Of a stretch of 64,000 nucleotides of DNA, positions 32,622 to 43,429 are shown in pieces (the first letter of the stretch is position 1; each line of letters opens with the position of its first letter). The stretch covers positions 29,551 to 93,550 of the forward strand of contig JAGVSM010001710.1 of NCBI GenBank assembly GCA_022494885.1, in the 5' to 3' direction. The notes beneath the pieces were generated by a model. The model was not told where the DNA came from. It worked only from the letters and a program-made list of their open reading frames with translations, and searched no databases. The stretch comes from Micrasema longulum. Lineage: Eukaryota > Arthropoda > Insecta > Trichoptera > Brachycentridae. Position numbers and translations under genes: made by a program.

Positions 32622-32730
32622 TTCCCCTTTCCGCACCTAATGGTGCATAGGATTCTAAATTAATACGTAATGCAATGAGTATCGGTGACCATGATATGAA
32701 GGTAAGATGCCACCTTAATTATCCTAAATA
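32622..32730 (-). mobile_element. SINE-1 3' fragment
   Basis: TCCGCACCTAATGGTGCATAGG (32630-32651) followed by a degraded AATACGTAATGCAATG and GAAGGTAAGATG. Only the 3' third remains. Confidence 0.6.
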
Positions 32731-32734
32731 ATGT

Positions 32735-33110
32735 AAATTTAGTTTGGAAACGACTATATATTTTCCATGTTTTTTGAACCAAGAAAAAAAACAGTGCTAC
32801 AAATTTGTACAATCGAAAAATAACAATAAACAAGTAAAAAGTTGTAATTCTACCAATACAATATATTAAATAAAATAAATGAAAAACCCGCATTTTAATC
32901 AAACCGCAAAAATATTTGACTTACTTACTGTCATATTTGTAAAAGTCAGGTTTGTTTTGGTCAAGAGTACCTAGTAGTTTTACACGATCGAACGGATGAC
33001 AGCTTTACGCAAAATTACTAAAAATATAAAAAGATATACAGACAGTGATTTGTCAAATCAAAATTATTTTCATATGAGAGATAATGTATAGGTTGTTTTA
33101 CATTTGGACT
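32735..33110. other. AT-rich spacer
   Basis: Nothing recognised. Confidence 0.4.
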
Positions 33111-33111
33111 C

Positions 33112-33498
33112 ATTTGTAACTAAATAAAATTATAAATGAATCAAATTAAATAAATTAAATAAATTAAATAAATTAAATAAATTAAATAAATTAAATAAAC
33201 CAAATAAATCAAATAAATCAAATAAATCAAATAAATTAAATAAATTAAATAAATAAAATAAATTGAATAAAATAAAATAAATTAAATAAATGAAATAAAA
33301 AAATTAAAAAAAAATAATGAAATAAATAAAATAAGAGAAATAAGTTAAATAAGTAAAATAAACAAAATAAACAAAATAAACAAAATAAACAAAATAAACA
33401 AAATAAATAAAAAAAATAATAAAAAAAATAAAAAAAAATAGATAAAAAAGATAAAATAATTAAATGAATAACATAAATAAAAAAAGTAAAATAAACAA
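33112..33498. repeat. AAATAAATTA-type minisatellite
   Basis: About 380 bases of tandem 9-11-base units. The unit changes along the array: AAATAAATTA (33140-33200), AAATAAATCA (33200-33230), then AAATAAACAA (33355-33405), then AT-only degenerate units. The 97-codon frame rich in FCLF repeats on the - strand is purely a product of the array. Unit homogenisation in blocks suggests local slippage. Confidence 0.85.
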
Positions 33499-33499
33499 A

Positions 33500-33870
33500 C
33501 ATCGAATTAATTTGAATCTGTGATTCTGAGAATTTCATTGATTTATAAACTATAACTTTCTTTTGGTGTTGATAAGTTTTAATTTGCGATGAACGTCTGA
33601 ATCAGGGTGTTTATAAAACCGTAAAACATTGAAAAAAGATTGCTCTGAATGAACAGTATTGAATGGCCGGTAGAGGGGTGGCGACGGCTCTGGTTTGCCC
33701 GATTACAGCTGGTTCTCCCCATTAACTATCAAGCTAATGAACTAACATACCCAAACACCGTAAAAATTATATCATTTTACATACAGATAATTTATAACGG
33801 ACTGAACTAGCGCATGCTGTGTATCTGGATCATTTTTACACAAAGAAAAGATGATCGATGTACAAATGTT
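33500..33870. other. Spacer
   Basis: A GC-richer patch at 33664-33720 is unassigned. Confidence 0.4.
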
Positions 33871-33874
33871 GACG

Positions 33875-34090
33875 TGTGAGTGAATGTGAGATTCGAATTT
33901 ACGAATGCAGAAAATGATTAAGACTGAAAAAGTCATGGCATGACCAAATTCAAGAAAAAACTTGAAGACAGACATGTTAAACGTCGGAATAATCGGCGTG
34001 CATGCCGAGATGTATGAATCTAGAGGAAGCTACGTCTCCATGCAAAAACAGAGTGATATGACGTTTTATTATCTCTACCTTTTCTTATAG
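33875..34090 (+). mobile_element. LINE family A: C-terminal remnant, copy 4
   Basis: With frame changes, the + strand reads SHGMTKFKKKLEDRHVKRR then NNRRACRDV, matching TWHDQIQ.ILKDGHVK and NNRRACMRK in the - strand copies at 45.9 and 54.6 kb. It continues into the tail (TACGTCTCCATGCAAAAACAG). Badly decayed and in opposite orientation to the other copies. Confidence 0.6.
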
Positions 34091-34094
34091 GATA

Positions 34095-34770
34095 ACGGCA
34101 TGCTGATTTGTTTGTTTGAAGATGATCAGTTTTAAGCCACAGGCGCCAGTCCAGGAACAACAAAACTTTGCTGAAAAATTCAAGCATTAAATCAATCTAA
34201 GGCATCGCTTAGAATTGGTTTTGGGACCCTGGCAAGCAAACGCACTTACCAGTACAGTCAGGCTTTTTAATATAATACCAGATTTATCCAAATATTACAA
34301 TTTTATAGGCGTAGTGCTAGAAAAATAGGATATAAGTTGTGTTAGAGCTAGGTTCAAACCATTAGCACTTATTTCTTAATCAATCCATATCTCTTTTTTA
34401 CTTTTCATATGAGTGTTTCCATCGAGTTAAAAACGCTCATCTAAGGATCTGGTTTTATTAAGAACTGTTTTTTTTAAATTTATCGCAAACCCGGAAAAAT
34501 TATTTACCCATTCATAAATCCATTTTCCCCTCTTTTTTATTTTTCATTCAAATGTTTCTACATCACATATTTTTAAATCGTGGCTAAAAAAACATTTCTT
34601 TTGATATTTGTTATTTGGTAATCTCCTCCGATTTCCTTATTTTCATTGAAGACAAGTATGAATCTAAAGGATTCAGTTACGGATCTAACCACGTTTTTAT
34701 TTTTAGACAGAATATAAATATACAAGGCATGAATATTTGATAAGAACATAAAAATAAAATAAAATATTTT
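34095..34770 (-). other. Spacer with a possible SINE-1 scrap
   Basis: CACAGGCGCCAGTCCAGGAAC (34139-34159) matches the middle of SINE-1 in reverse (compare 42340-42357). The rest is AT-rich and unassigned. Confidence 0.4.
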
Positions 34771-34774
34771 GATC

Positions 34775-35020
34775 TAAATTTGTTGCAACAGAGGTAAAGC
34801 ATTTTCGAGAAGGGAATATGGAAGTCAAGGCATTAACAGGGCTTGTGACCTGTCATTGGCTGGTGAAAGTAGCCACTTTACACACAGAGTAACATTCACC
34901 ATTCTGCATATGTTAAAAAATCCACATTTCCTCAACTCTCCTATCGGTTGATTTTTGTGAAGTACAAGGGCCAAAACTGCCATAGGTAATAAATTGTCTT
35001 TGTCCGCATCCTCCTCTCCG
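34775..35020 (-). repeat. Foldback-family left half
   Basis: AAATTTGTTGCAACAGAGG, GGAATATGGAAGTCAAGGC, GGGCTTGTGACCTGTCATTGG, CCACTTTACACACAGAG, GTAACATTCACCATTCTG and CTCTCCTATCGGTTG. This is the clearest copy of the left arm. The 107-codon - strand frame here is a shadow. Confidence 0.7.
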
Positions 35021-35024
35021 TTGC

Positions 35025-35510
35025 TCTCTATCCCTGAACAAATATAAGTTTTATATTGAGAAGATCTTTTAATATAATTATATATCCCCGTACTGCAGGC
35101 CAACTGTTTGTGACACCTGATTTTTATAATCCGAATAATTTTTATCAAACTTATATGTTATTGTTATTTATATATTATGTAGGTGCATATAATATGCATT
35201 TGTGTGTTCGTTTTGAATCAACGTTCGCGTATTGTCAAACCTTATTTTATTGTTGTCATTATATCGTATTTACTGCATTTTGTGGTTACCTACCGTATTG
35301 TATGGGACTCGTCGCACATTATTCATTCGATGTGTATCAGTTAAATTTTGAAATAAAATGCTTTTTTTTTCAGAATGAAGTTTCAAAATTTAACATACTT
35401 TTAAAAAAAAAAACAATTTATAACATTTCTGGATTTGAATTTTAACAAAAAGGTCTCTAACTTTTTACTAAGCTCTTTATTGTACCATTTTTAATACAAT
35501 TACAAGTTTT
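35025..35510. other. AT-rich spacer
   Basis: The 129-codon + strand frame at 35056-35445 is aromatic and hydrophobic from T-richness, with no family motif. It is not called. Confidence 0.4.
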
Positions 35511-35514
35511 AAAC

Positions 35515-35665
35515 AATTATTTTTTTATACTTACGCACCCACACACACGCACCCTCTCCCTCATTCATTCCCACACGCACATGTATCCTCTCCCTCATTC
35601 ATTCATGCATACACACATTCACATACACATGAATACAAACGTCACACAAATACAGTTACGAAACA
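35515..35665. repeat. CA-rich imperfect tandem
   Basis: Repeats of ACACACGCACCCTCTCCCTC and ACATGTATCCTCTCCCTC (each followed by ATTCATTC) form an imperfect tandem, continuing into CACATTCACATACACATG. Low-complexity sequence, perhaps from a LINE UTR. Confidence 0.6.
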
Positions 35666-35699
35666 TCTTTTCTTATAAGTCCCGATGGAATAACCATAA

Positions 35700-35805
35700 A
35701 TTTGATGTGTGATGCTTTTGCTGTAATTGAAACAACTTTTGTAGAAATAATTAATGAATCACTTAAAACAGGAGTTTTTCCGAAAAAAAAAAATGAGTTC
35801 TTTCA
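35700..35805 (+). mobile_element. LINE family K: reverse-transcriptase fingers scrap
   Basis: The + strand frame (35702 onward) reads CDAFAVIETTFVEIINESLKT then GVFPKK. The 'xxxLTxIxNxSLxTGxFPxxWK' motif lies in the fingers region of Jockey/CR1-like reverse transcriptases. About 35 codons survive before a reverse LINE A copy begins. Confidence 0.55.
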
Positions 35806-35844
35806 TAACTATGCTATGTCACTTTCAAGGCTTGCTAGGATTAC

Positions 35845-36330
35845 TTCTACTACTTCCATCACGCCATTTCTCCGTAGGGGTAGGAATAGAGGATGGACCG
35901 CCACACACGTGTATCCTGATATACATTCATAGATTTTTCGATAATTATACATCTCGTCATACACGACTTTCGGTTGTGTCTGCTTTAGACGTAACCAGAC
36001 TTGAGATTTTCATTTATCTGAATGATCTATGGCATGAGCCATGTTTTTTTTGGCCGTCGTTGTCCCAAGTTACCGTTCGTTCTCGCGACATGTATCTGTT
36101 TTACCATTTGCTCTTAGTGACCCTTTCTTAATCTTATCAATTAAACTTGTCTCAGATTTACACTCTAGCCTAATTTTATTTGTAATCTTGTCTTACATAA
36201 ATTTTTCACATATTTGTCGAGAGATTGCATTTCGACCGCGTTCACTCAGCTTTCATCCTTCCTCTGCCAGTTCCATGTTTCACTTCCATTCATAAGTGAT
36301 GGGACTAAAACTCCGTTGTGCATAAAACAA
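35845..36330 (-). mobile_element. LINE family A: C-terminal remnant, copy 3
   Basis: In reverse, landmarks shared with the better copies are TCACGCCATTTCTCCGTAGGG (35858 onward, tail), AATCTTATCAATTAAACTTGTC (dentated form of the DKIKKG region), GAGAGATTGCATTTCGACCGC (36219-36239, the EMRSLRR region) and ACTAAAACTCCGTTGTGC (36303-36320). Many indels destroy the frame. This is the most diverged copy. Confidence 0.6.
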
Positions 36331-36334
36331 TTAT

Positions 36335-36695
36335 TTTATAAGATTTAAAGAAATACAGGCGTTAAAATATAGACATCAGGTCTCCCGTTTTTACTTGAGC
36401 TGCTGGCTGAATGATTAAATGAAATCCAGAATTAAGATAGTGAAATGAACCTTCTACAAAATGAATAAACTCCCAAGTAAGCTCCAACTCACGTGACCTG
36501 AGGTTGAGCACGGTATATGGAGAACTGTAATGGCATACGTGCGTAGTGCAAGGATGGATGGATGGAGTTTCCTTGATAAATAAAAGTATTGCATTTAAAA
36601 TGTCTTTATATTGGAGAGTGCTGCGTATCTCATGGGCTGATCAAGTGTCCAACTGTTTGCCACTTTCAAAAGACGAGAGGCCGCATACTTTAGCC
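36335..36695. other. Spacer
   Basis: Contains a short GATGGATGGATGG run near 36552. Nothing else recognised. Confidence 0.4.
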
Positions 36696-36699
36696 GCAT

Positions 36700-36890
36700 A
36701 ATTCATTTGAAAAAATAGAAAAAACAGAGATATAGACGAAATGTGAGACGTAAAAACACATCATGGCTTAGGAATCATCGGCAGTGGTTTGGAATACTAG
36801 ATGCAACAATGCTCATCAGAATGGTCCAGGATAGAGAACAGCTCCGAGTGACGTTCACCAACCTCCGGTAGGAACACCACGAAAAGAAGA
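36700..36890 (+). mobile_element. LINE family J: extreme C-terminus
   Basis: The + strand reads WLRNHRQWFGILDATMLIR then VQDREQLRVTFTNLR and a stop, followed by a GAAAAGAAGACGAAGAA tail. 'QDRExWRxxVxNLR' plus a GAA-rich tail is a typical LINE ending. About 45 codons survive. Confidence 0.5.
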
Positions 36891-36892
36891 CG

Positions 36893-36990
36893 AAGAAATA
36901 AAGGCATAATGGTAAATGTTTACAGTTCATAAAGTGATTACTATAACCTGCCCATGACAAAACTTCCATATTATTTTTTCTAAATTGTTG
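36893..36990 (+). repeat. Foldback-family fragment
   Basis: GAAATAAAGGCATAATGGTAA, ACAGTTCATAAAGTGATTAC, CCTGCCCATGACAAAAC and TTCCATATTATTTTTTC correspond to the right arm with an internal loss. Confidence 0.45.
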
Positions 36991-36994
36991 TTAT

Positions 36995-37940
36995 GTATTG
37001 CAATACGTAACATAAATTAAATTAATTAACTGTGGTGTCATATTGGCTTTGTGGTTATAATTCCTACTGTCGACTTTCTCGACGTTACCGGTCAGTGCAT
37101 CAAAACCATTTCTGTCCGCAGTCAGGATGACTGCTTAATGATCTACTCGCCGTAGTGATTCCTTAGCTGGTTGGTTCTAGCTTGGAGGCTCCAGAAACTC
37201 GCCTTTCGTCATCTCATTGTCTGCTGTGATCACACCAGTATGAGTGTGATCCCATTGCCCAGGATTCGTGACGTGGATGTTAACGAGTTGGACTAGTCAG
37301 TAGTGTTGCCGGTGAAATGGAACTGGGCGTTCGCAGCGTTTTATAGAATCACACCACGTAATTATAAAAGTGAAATTTTATTATTTCATTTTATTCTAAT
37401 CTGTAAAATGCGGCTTTACTTATTACAACTAAGTATTAATAATAGGCAAAAGCAAATAATATTATAAAAACAAAATTAGCTCGGGTGAGACGGGCATTTT
37501 AAAAATCCATTAAGTTAATTAAACCAAGAGCATTTTGCTTTTTCATAATCCCAAAGCACTCGCAACCTCGAGGTTATCGATAATTTCCGCTCACCTGAAT
37601 GAAAAGTTTTAAAAAGCTTAATCTGATTCCTGAAAAGATAAAAGCTACGCCTTAAAGGAAAAATCACGAAGGTTTTGCCCCACACTTTAATTCAGGAATA
37701 TTTTTCAAGAAAATTAATTCAGAATTTCATCGTTTGCCATTTTCCGGGAAGGGAGAGGCCTCTGTTACCTGAAATTAACTTAATTACACTTAAGTAAGTT
37801 AAATATTTAAACTGTTTTTAAGGAGGATGATGATCATCTTCTTAAAGAAAGCAATGAATGAAAATTAAATACTTTTATAATTAAATTAATTTGTTGATAT
37901 TTAAAGCATTAACTTTGTGGTCAAACATTTTACTAAATGT
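36995..37940. other. Spacer with a GC-richer patch
   Basis: 37040-37350 is GC-richer (GTCGACTTTCTCGACGTTACC, a small hairpin-like string near 37069-37089) and looks like part of a dispersed element without a partner here. 37350-37940 is AT-rich. No gene. Confidence 0.4.
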
Positions 37941-37985
37941 TTTTCAATATTTGTATATAACCACTTACCGACTTTTCTATATCTA

Positions 37986-38017
37986 CCGGTTTCGAGGCGT
38001 ACCCGTCTCTTCGTCAG
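37986..38017 (-). ncRNA. Hammerhead-ribozyme-like motif (left end repeat)
   Basis: On the - strand: CTGACGA (38017-38011), a 17-base AGAGACGGGTACGCCTC with GAG/CTC pairing, then GAAAC (37993-37989) and CGGTAG. The two conserved hammerhead cores (CUGANGA and GAAA) are intact and in order. Hammerheads are known in Penelope-like terminal repeats. Helix II here needs an unpaired A, so activity is uncertain. Confidence 0.4.
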
Positions 38018-38575
38018 GATACCAATTAAACTAACATGAAAAATTAAAATGCAATTATTGTCCTTCAGTTTGCGTTGGAAAAATATCAATAAATTTTGAT
38101 ATTCGTGTATTAAGAACATTTGAGGTGTCTTTACAAACAATAATTTCTCCGAATCCACAAATCACCTAATAAATTTAAATCGTGACTTGAATAAAAATAC
38201 GAAAGTTGAAATCTTACATATAAACAATAAAGGGTTAAAAGTAAATAATAGGGAAATATTTCTCATTAGGAAAGCTTTAATAAATAATGTTCATTTGATC
38301 AATAATCAAACAATCTTTCAATATAGTCCTTTAAATGATGTTCCACTGTAATGGTCACCCTAAACCTATTAAGCTCACCCCCTCCCTCCATCTTCTCTAC
38401 CTTTTTTCAACAATTTCTTAAACAAAATATATTATTTTCCTAATTTAATCAGTGCATGTTTGTCCTAATCAGTGCATGTGCTTATTAAAATGCATGTCAG
38501 GTTGGTTTTATATTTTTGTGCGACAACTATGGTGAAGGTGTATAGTGGGTTTTGCATGCTGGTTTAATTAGTGTC

Positions 38576-38610
38576 CTGACGAAGAGACGGGTACGTATCG
38601 TAACCGGTAG
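38576..38610 (+). ncRNA. Hammerhead-like motif (right end repeat), damaged
   Basis: On the + strand CTGACGA (38576-38582) is followed by AGAGACGGGTACGTATC and GTAAC in place of GAAAC. The second core has an A-to-T change, so this copy should be inactive even if the family is a ribozyme. Confidence 0.35.
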
Positions 38611-38654
38611 ACTTAGAAAGGTCATTAAAATGTTATATACAAATATTCAGAATT

Positions 38655-38850
38655 AATATGGTAAATTTTTATGTAATTTTAGAACAAGAACGCGGTGATC
38701 GCTAAGATGAAATAAAAATCTCCTGAACATGTTTGTGTTTTAGCGATTCAAAACCGTCGATTTTTAAAAAAATTATCTAAGTTACTTTAATATGACAAAA
38801 GAAATTAAAATATTCTAAGATCGTGCTCTATGTCTGTGTCCGAACCAACA
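38655..38850. other. Spacer
   Basis: Nothing recognised. Confidence 0.4.
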
Positions 38851-38855
38851 GGTTT

Positions 38856-38992
38856 ATTCTGTAAAATTTTGTTTCGTAAGTTTGTTCGTTCGTCATATAT
38901 CCATCTCGTTCTAACGCAATCAAAATCATATTTCGCTCTCATTCCTTTTTATACGATACGAATGAATTAACGAAACGAATTAGTTACAGAAT
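38856..38992 (-). mobile_element. Short TIR element (MITE), copy 2
   Basis: Inverted ends start ATTCTGTAA at both sides (38856 and, reversed, 38992), followed by AATTTTGTTTCGTAAG and AATTCGTTTCGTTAA. The centre (ATCTCGTTCTAACGCAATC) is the complement of copy 1 at 26752-26893. It is non-coding, 137 bases, with no clear target duplication. Confidence 0.75.
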
Positions 38993-39084
38993 TAGGCTAC
39001 AGAATCCGGGGCAAGTTTTTTCGACTCAATAGCTGGAAAAATCCAGGAAAAGGAGAAGATTTATTAAAAATAGCTCGGCTCGTA

Positions 39085-39275
39085 GAAGTATGCTTGAGGT
39101 CTTGGGTTCAATTCTTAGAGGGGTGAAAGTGAAATATTTGTTTTTAAGGCGGTTAATAACTGCGATATTTCACTGCCCCTTGATTGGCACTTTACCTTTC
39201 TGTAACACATGATCAAGATACTCTGCATGTATTTTACCGATACAATGCGCTGTGTACCATCATTTGTGGATTATG
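39085..39275 (+). mobile_element. SINE-1 copy, 3' two-thirds
   Basis: It begins at the B box (CTTGGGTTCAATTCTTAGAGG near 39102), then GTGAAATATT, ACTTTACCTTTCTGTAAC, GATCAAGATACTCTGCATG and the 3' end ACAATGCGCTGTGTACCATC. The tRNA-like 5' part is eroded. The 63-codon frame here is a shadow. Confidence 0.65.
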
Positions 39276-39279
39276 GTTT

Positions 39280-39905
39280 GGTGATAATTTATGTAATAAC
39301 TGTTCCTGTATTATTGAATCACGACATATAAAACAAAGGTTTGATAAAAATCTTTTTTTTGTGATGACAATATAAATTGGACTTAGAATGAGGAAATTCA
39401 GTGGTTTTAAAAAAAATACTTAATAGACTATTAAACTAAGCCCAATTTTAATTTAAAAAATATGTATCGTATTATCAGCGCTTTAATTATTTTAAGTTTT
39501 GTATTTCGGAAATTACTCCGCGTGTGATGCCTCAAGTTCTCTTCCGCTTCTTCTCGGTCAAATAAAATACTCAATAATTCATAGCATCTTCACTGTACAA
39601 GGCGCAAAAATCAGGAGCAGCTTTGACTCCTTTATTTCCTTGATTGGACGCGAACAGAAAGAGGTGTCGAAAATGCTCACTTTCGTCTACTACGCATTTC
39701 ATTTTGAAGGCTTGAGATGACGTAAAAGCAAATACGATTTATTGTAAAGCAGATAACTTTTGAATGACTTACGTGAAGCATAGTATTTATCTTTTTTTTT
39801 TGCTTTTGGTACTCATTTTTAAATTTGAGAAAAGATCAAACACAACTTTTGTTAACTCTTAATACTTTAACTTGATTCAGATATACTGGCTAGGTTATTT
39901 ACTGC
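39280..39905. other. Spacer, one unassigned frame
   Basis: A GC-richer frame at 39499-39720 (73 codons, containing LLLGQIKYSIIHSIF) has no motif I recognise, no splice context I can defend, and no second copy. It is left unnamed. Confidence 0.3.
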
Positions 39906-39914
39906 AATTTTTTT

Positions 39915-40125
39915 TTCCACCTTGTGGTCTAGTGGTCAAAGTGTTATTCAACCATTATGGACTAGTTCAATTCACGACAGGACTTACATGAATCATTTTG
40001 TGTTTTAAAGGAAACGTTTCGACATGATAGATCACAATATCTTCATTAAACAGATTATTGAGATTCGTTGCATTTGGTGTTGTAATGCAGTCCTTTATGC
40101 TCCATCAGATGCAAATAGCGATGTG
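39915..40125 (+). mobile_element. SINE-1 copy, middle deleted
   Basis: tRNA-like head CACCTTGTGGTCTAGTGGTC (39918-39937) and weak B box TAGTTCAATTCACGACAGG, then a jump to GATTCGTTGCATTTGG and the 3' end TAATGCAGTCCTTTATGCTCC then ATCAGATGC (40083-40113). Confidence 0.6.
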
Positions 40126-40129
40126 CTGT

Positions 40130-42220
40130 TGATAAATTTTATAATTATTTACATAATAAGTATATTTAACTTTATTTCAAATCCAGTGCCAACGATTTTA
40201 CAACTGATAAATAATAAAGAATTATTAACGTCGTTTTTGCGAGAATATTTTTTTTCATCTACCTTAATAATAAGCTTCTTTACATAAGAGTAATACACTT
40301 ACGGAAGATAAGATAGTAAGAAGGGGAAGTTTGTTGTTTCGTATCTTTTTTAGAAAACTCAGTATGAAAGCTGAAAGTTTACAGACATTATCAAGGAACT
40401 GTTTAATATTCTCAGAAAGCTCCGAGACACGACACAGGGAGTTTCCAATACATTTTTAAATGATTTTTTAAGTTGATAAATATTACATCTGAATCATTAG
40501 ATATGCCGACACCAAAACATAAGTTTATACAAATATAAAAGTGATTATTTATGAATATAACTTTTCGTGTACATTTTAACTTCTTTGATGTATTTTACAT
40601 ACTTTATATCATTTTAATAAGTATCTGTGTGTTTTTTGTACCTTTTACAAAAAGCGCAATATTTGTGCCACTTTAGTACGTTTAAAAAAGGCAATTTGGT
40701 TTAAAATATATTTAAAATAAAAATTCAATGTACTGTCAGTATTTATTTTAGAAAAGGTCTTCATATAAATTTGTCACAAAAATTCATATAGTCATATAAA
40801 TTGGTCATCAGAACTAGCAATTTTAATTTATTTAATAAAACGGATTTTAAAAATTATAGGAAACAATACAAACCTACTTATTTTTACAATAAATTACAAA
40901 TAATATTGACTTTTTAATAATTCAAAAAAAAAATCATATATATTGAAACACGAATTATACAGCTAATGATATTTTTGCAATAATAGACTTACTCGTAATA
41001 CACGATGTAAATATGTAAATATTATTTTTTACACTTAGAATATTAACCCCTACTGCATATTTTATGACTTTTAAATCTCGTATTCTAAAAAAAGTCTTAA
41101 CTATAAAATCCATAAATACTTTCCGTACGTCATTGCAATTCTGTGTCGCTATCTATAGTAAAACTTTGTTTATGTGTGTGCATGCATATAAGGGTGTGTT
41201 TTAGGATGTACACACAGATGCACACGACGCGAAATACGTATTCAGTCAATAATAACTGAGAAATTTCATTTTATTTTGCTTATATTATAGACCGCTTTAT
41301 AAACATGCAGTTTTCCGTGCATTGGATGCACCACGAATAGTGAAAGTGGTAGAAAGCAACAAAATAGATATGCAATTAATGGTATATTCTTTCATTTATA
41401 TTGGTTCTTCATATTTTTTTATTATTATCGGTATATTTAAGAATTTATATTAATGCTTTAATTTTTATTACTACAGGTATATGTATATTTTAATAAAGAT
41501 ACAATAATTACGTCTCATTTCCTAACTCTTAATGGTATATTTTCTGATTTATATTTATGATTCAATTTTTATTTTTATTACCTACATATTTTCTAATTTA
41601 TCTTCATGTTGATATTTTTTAATGTCATTATTATTCTTTAAATTTATTAAGCATCATTTAATGAAATAAAAAAAAACACACATGTATAAAAGAAGGTCCT
41701 TCCTAAACACGCGAATTTTTTATCTAGTCGGGACCTGAAACAAAAAATTATGTACATTTTAAAACTATAAAAAAAAACCTTACCCTGGTACCTTACCAAA
41801 ACTAAAAACACTGAACATCTGAGTTTTGAGAGTAACTGCTTGGTGAGAATATCAGGTGGTGCGATTTTATTACCAACATGGCGTCCGAGAACGGACGCAA
41901 CAGCCATTCTATTAAGAGCGTTTTGAGGGTGCGGCCTTCGACCTGGCTTAGACGCGTGCTGCGCATGCCTCAGGAAAGCCTTACCTCAAAGTGACTCTTC
42001 TTGACACCTGCAGGCTCCCGCCGTCCTTGAAGGCCGTCGATTATGATTTTTCAAGATTATTGGCGGAATTAAGAGACGCGGAACTGACGTGAAAGCAGGC
42101 GAAAATACTAGCTGGCGAAAGGGTCTCATGGAGACGTCCAATAAAGTCCACATTCTTCACTTAAGAGCGGATTTGAAAAATGTTGAAACAAGACTATTTA
42201 AAAAATGTGCCTTAATACAA
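40130..42220. other. AT-rich spacer with one GC-rich patch
   Basis: 40130-41880 is AT-rich with nothing recognised. 41880-42120 is GC-rich (ACGCGTGCTGCGCATGCC near 41951, GGCTCCCGCCGTCC near 42012) and single-copy within the window. I could not read a family-like protein there on either strand. Confidence 0.4.
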
Positions 42221-42227
42221 TCATTTA

Positions 42228-42555
42228 TATTTTCCCTTCCGCGCCCCGTGGGGAACATGGCACTGTTTTGGAACATCAAATACAGCGTACCTTGATCATA
42301 TGTTACGTGAAGGAAAGGTAATTAGTCTTACAATTCAGGCGCCAGTCCAGGAACAATGAAATATTTCAGTGTAGAACCACCTTTAAATTCAATATTTTTT
42401 CTCCGTCCTACCTGAAATAGAATCTAAGACATCAATAATTGTTGACAAACACAAACCACTACCGTGCTATGCAGACAAATCTCCACTAGATTTCCTTTCT
42501 TATGTTTTTTTCCGAAAGCAGCCCTCGACTCAAAAACCTTCGTATAGGGTTCGGG
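42228..42555 (-). mobile_element. SINE-1 copy, head damaged
   Basis: 3' end GCGCCCCGTGGGGAACATGG (42240-42259), AGCGTACCTTGATCATATG, GGCGCCAGTCCAGGAAC, then a lost tRNA-like head (42410-42470) and the leader AATCTCCACTAGATTTCC and AGCAGCCCTCGACTCAAAAA. Confidence 0.7.
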
Positions 42556-42589
42556 TTCTGTTTTACATTGGGAATTTTACAAATTATTA

Positions 42590-43370
42590 GAAAACAAAAT
42601 ACCTTCTTCTTTTTCGCAGTCTCAATCTTGGGGATTGGTTTGCAGCAACGTCCTGCATCTCGTCCTCCATTGGTCTATATTTTCTGCAGCCGTCTTCAGC
42701 TTGACATATGAGGCGCAGTTTAAATTTTCGCACACTTGCTCCTTATATTCCCGTCGGGGGCACCCTCTATAATTTGTCCCCTCAGCCATTCCCTCTACAA
42801 TGCTGTGCAGGAGACCCTCATGGCGCATAATGTGGCCGATCCATCGAGCCCGCCTCTCTGAGATGGTTTTGATTAGGTGCCTACCTTCTTTTATTCTGTT
42901 GAGAACCTCGTCATTAGTGATGTGGTCTCTCCAGTAAATTCTTAATATTTTTCTGTAGCACCACATCTTGAAGGCTTCTAGTCTTTTTTTATCTCTTTTG
43001 GTAAGGCACCATGTCTCAACCGTACATCAATATGCTCCATACATATGTCTTGGCAAGTTGCTTGCGGAGTTTTAGATTGATATTATTCGACTCAAAAATC
43101 TTTGATTTTTGGTTAAACGTAAGCCTTGCTTGGTGTATGCGGTAGTCGACTTCTCTTTTTGTTCTCCTATCCCACGTGATCCTGCTTCCAAGGTACAAAA
43201 ACTCTTCTGCGTTTTTTAGAGTTATTCCTAACATTACTACATTTATTCGTTGCTCATTACGGGTCACAGTCATTACTTTGGCTTTGTTCCTGTTTATTTT
43301 CATTTTATATATATTATTTAATTCATTTTCTATCGATGTCAGTGAGTTTTTCTTCACATTTAGCTATCAG
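42590..43370 (-). mobile_element. LINE family B: reverse-transcriptase thumb to C-terminus
   Basis: Two frames cover it. The upstream one (43357 down to 43016) reads IYKMKINRNKAKVMTVTRNE, then LKNAEEFLYLGSRITWD and RKQLAKTYVWSILMYG. The downstream one (42966 to 42622) reads MWCYRKILRIYWRDHITNDE, RARWIGHIMRHEG, CPRREY and ENIDQWRTRC. This is the full order of a LINE reverse transcriptase from after FADD to the end: K-motif, FxYLGS, 'YGxExW', WxGHxxR, closing W. The two frames are joined at about 42990-43020, where two bases appear lost in the 'YGCETW' motif. The tail reads NPQD then stop. It is 5'-truncated at about 43370 and dead by frameshift, but otherwise well kept. Confidence 0.85.
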
Positions 43371-43429
43371 GGCTCAAAAATACCTGCATAACATTTCAAA
43401 TTAATAATAAAACTATATGTAATCCGAAC

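Larger units (their letters stand above)
37943..38650 (+). mobile_element. Penelope-like retroelement fragment
   Basis: A coding relic lies between two inverted end repeats (37943-38038 and 38555-38650, about 96 bases each). On the + strand, allowing stops and one shift near 38068-38090, it reads VGK and NINKF (GIY-YIG-like 'VGKT...F'), then FTNNNFSESTNHLINLNRDL, then KVEILHINNK, IFLIRKALINN and INNQTIFQYSPL (38085-38335). The spacing and the closing 'IxxH..NINDQTxFxxSPL'-type block are those of the GIY-YIG endonuclease C-terminus of Penelope-like elements; no reverse-transcriptase part remains. Each end repeat holds CTGACGA and (C)GAAAC-type cores, described as its own feature. Confidence 0.65.

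Noticed and set aside
33245..33538. 97-codon frame with FCLF repeats on the - strand
   Set aside because: It lies within the AAATAAATTA-type minisatellite and only reflects the tandem unit.
35056..35445. 129-codon + strand frame rich in aromatic residues
   Set aside because: It is T-rich, starts inside the foldback repeat region, has no motif, and composition alone explains its length.
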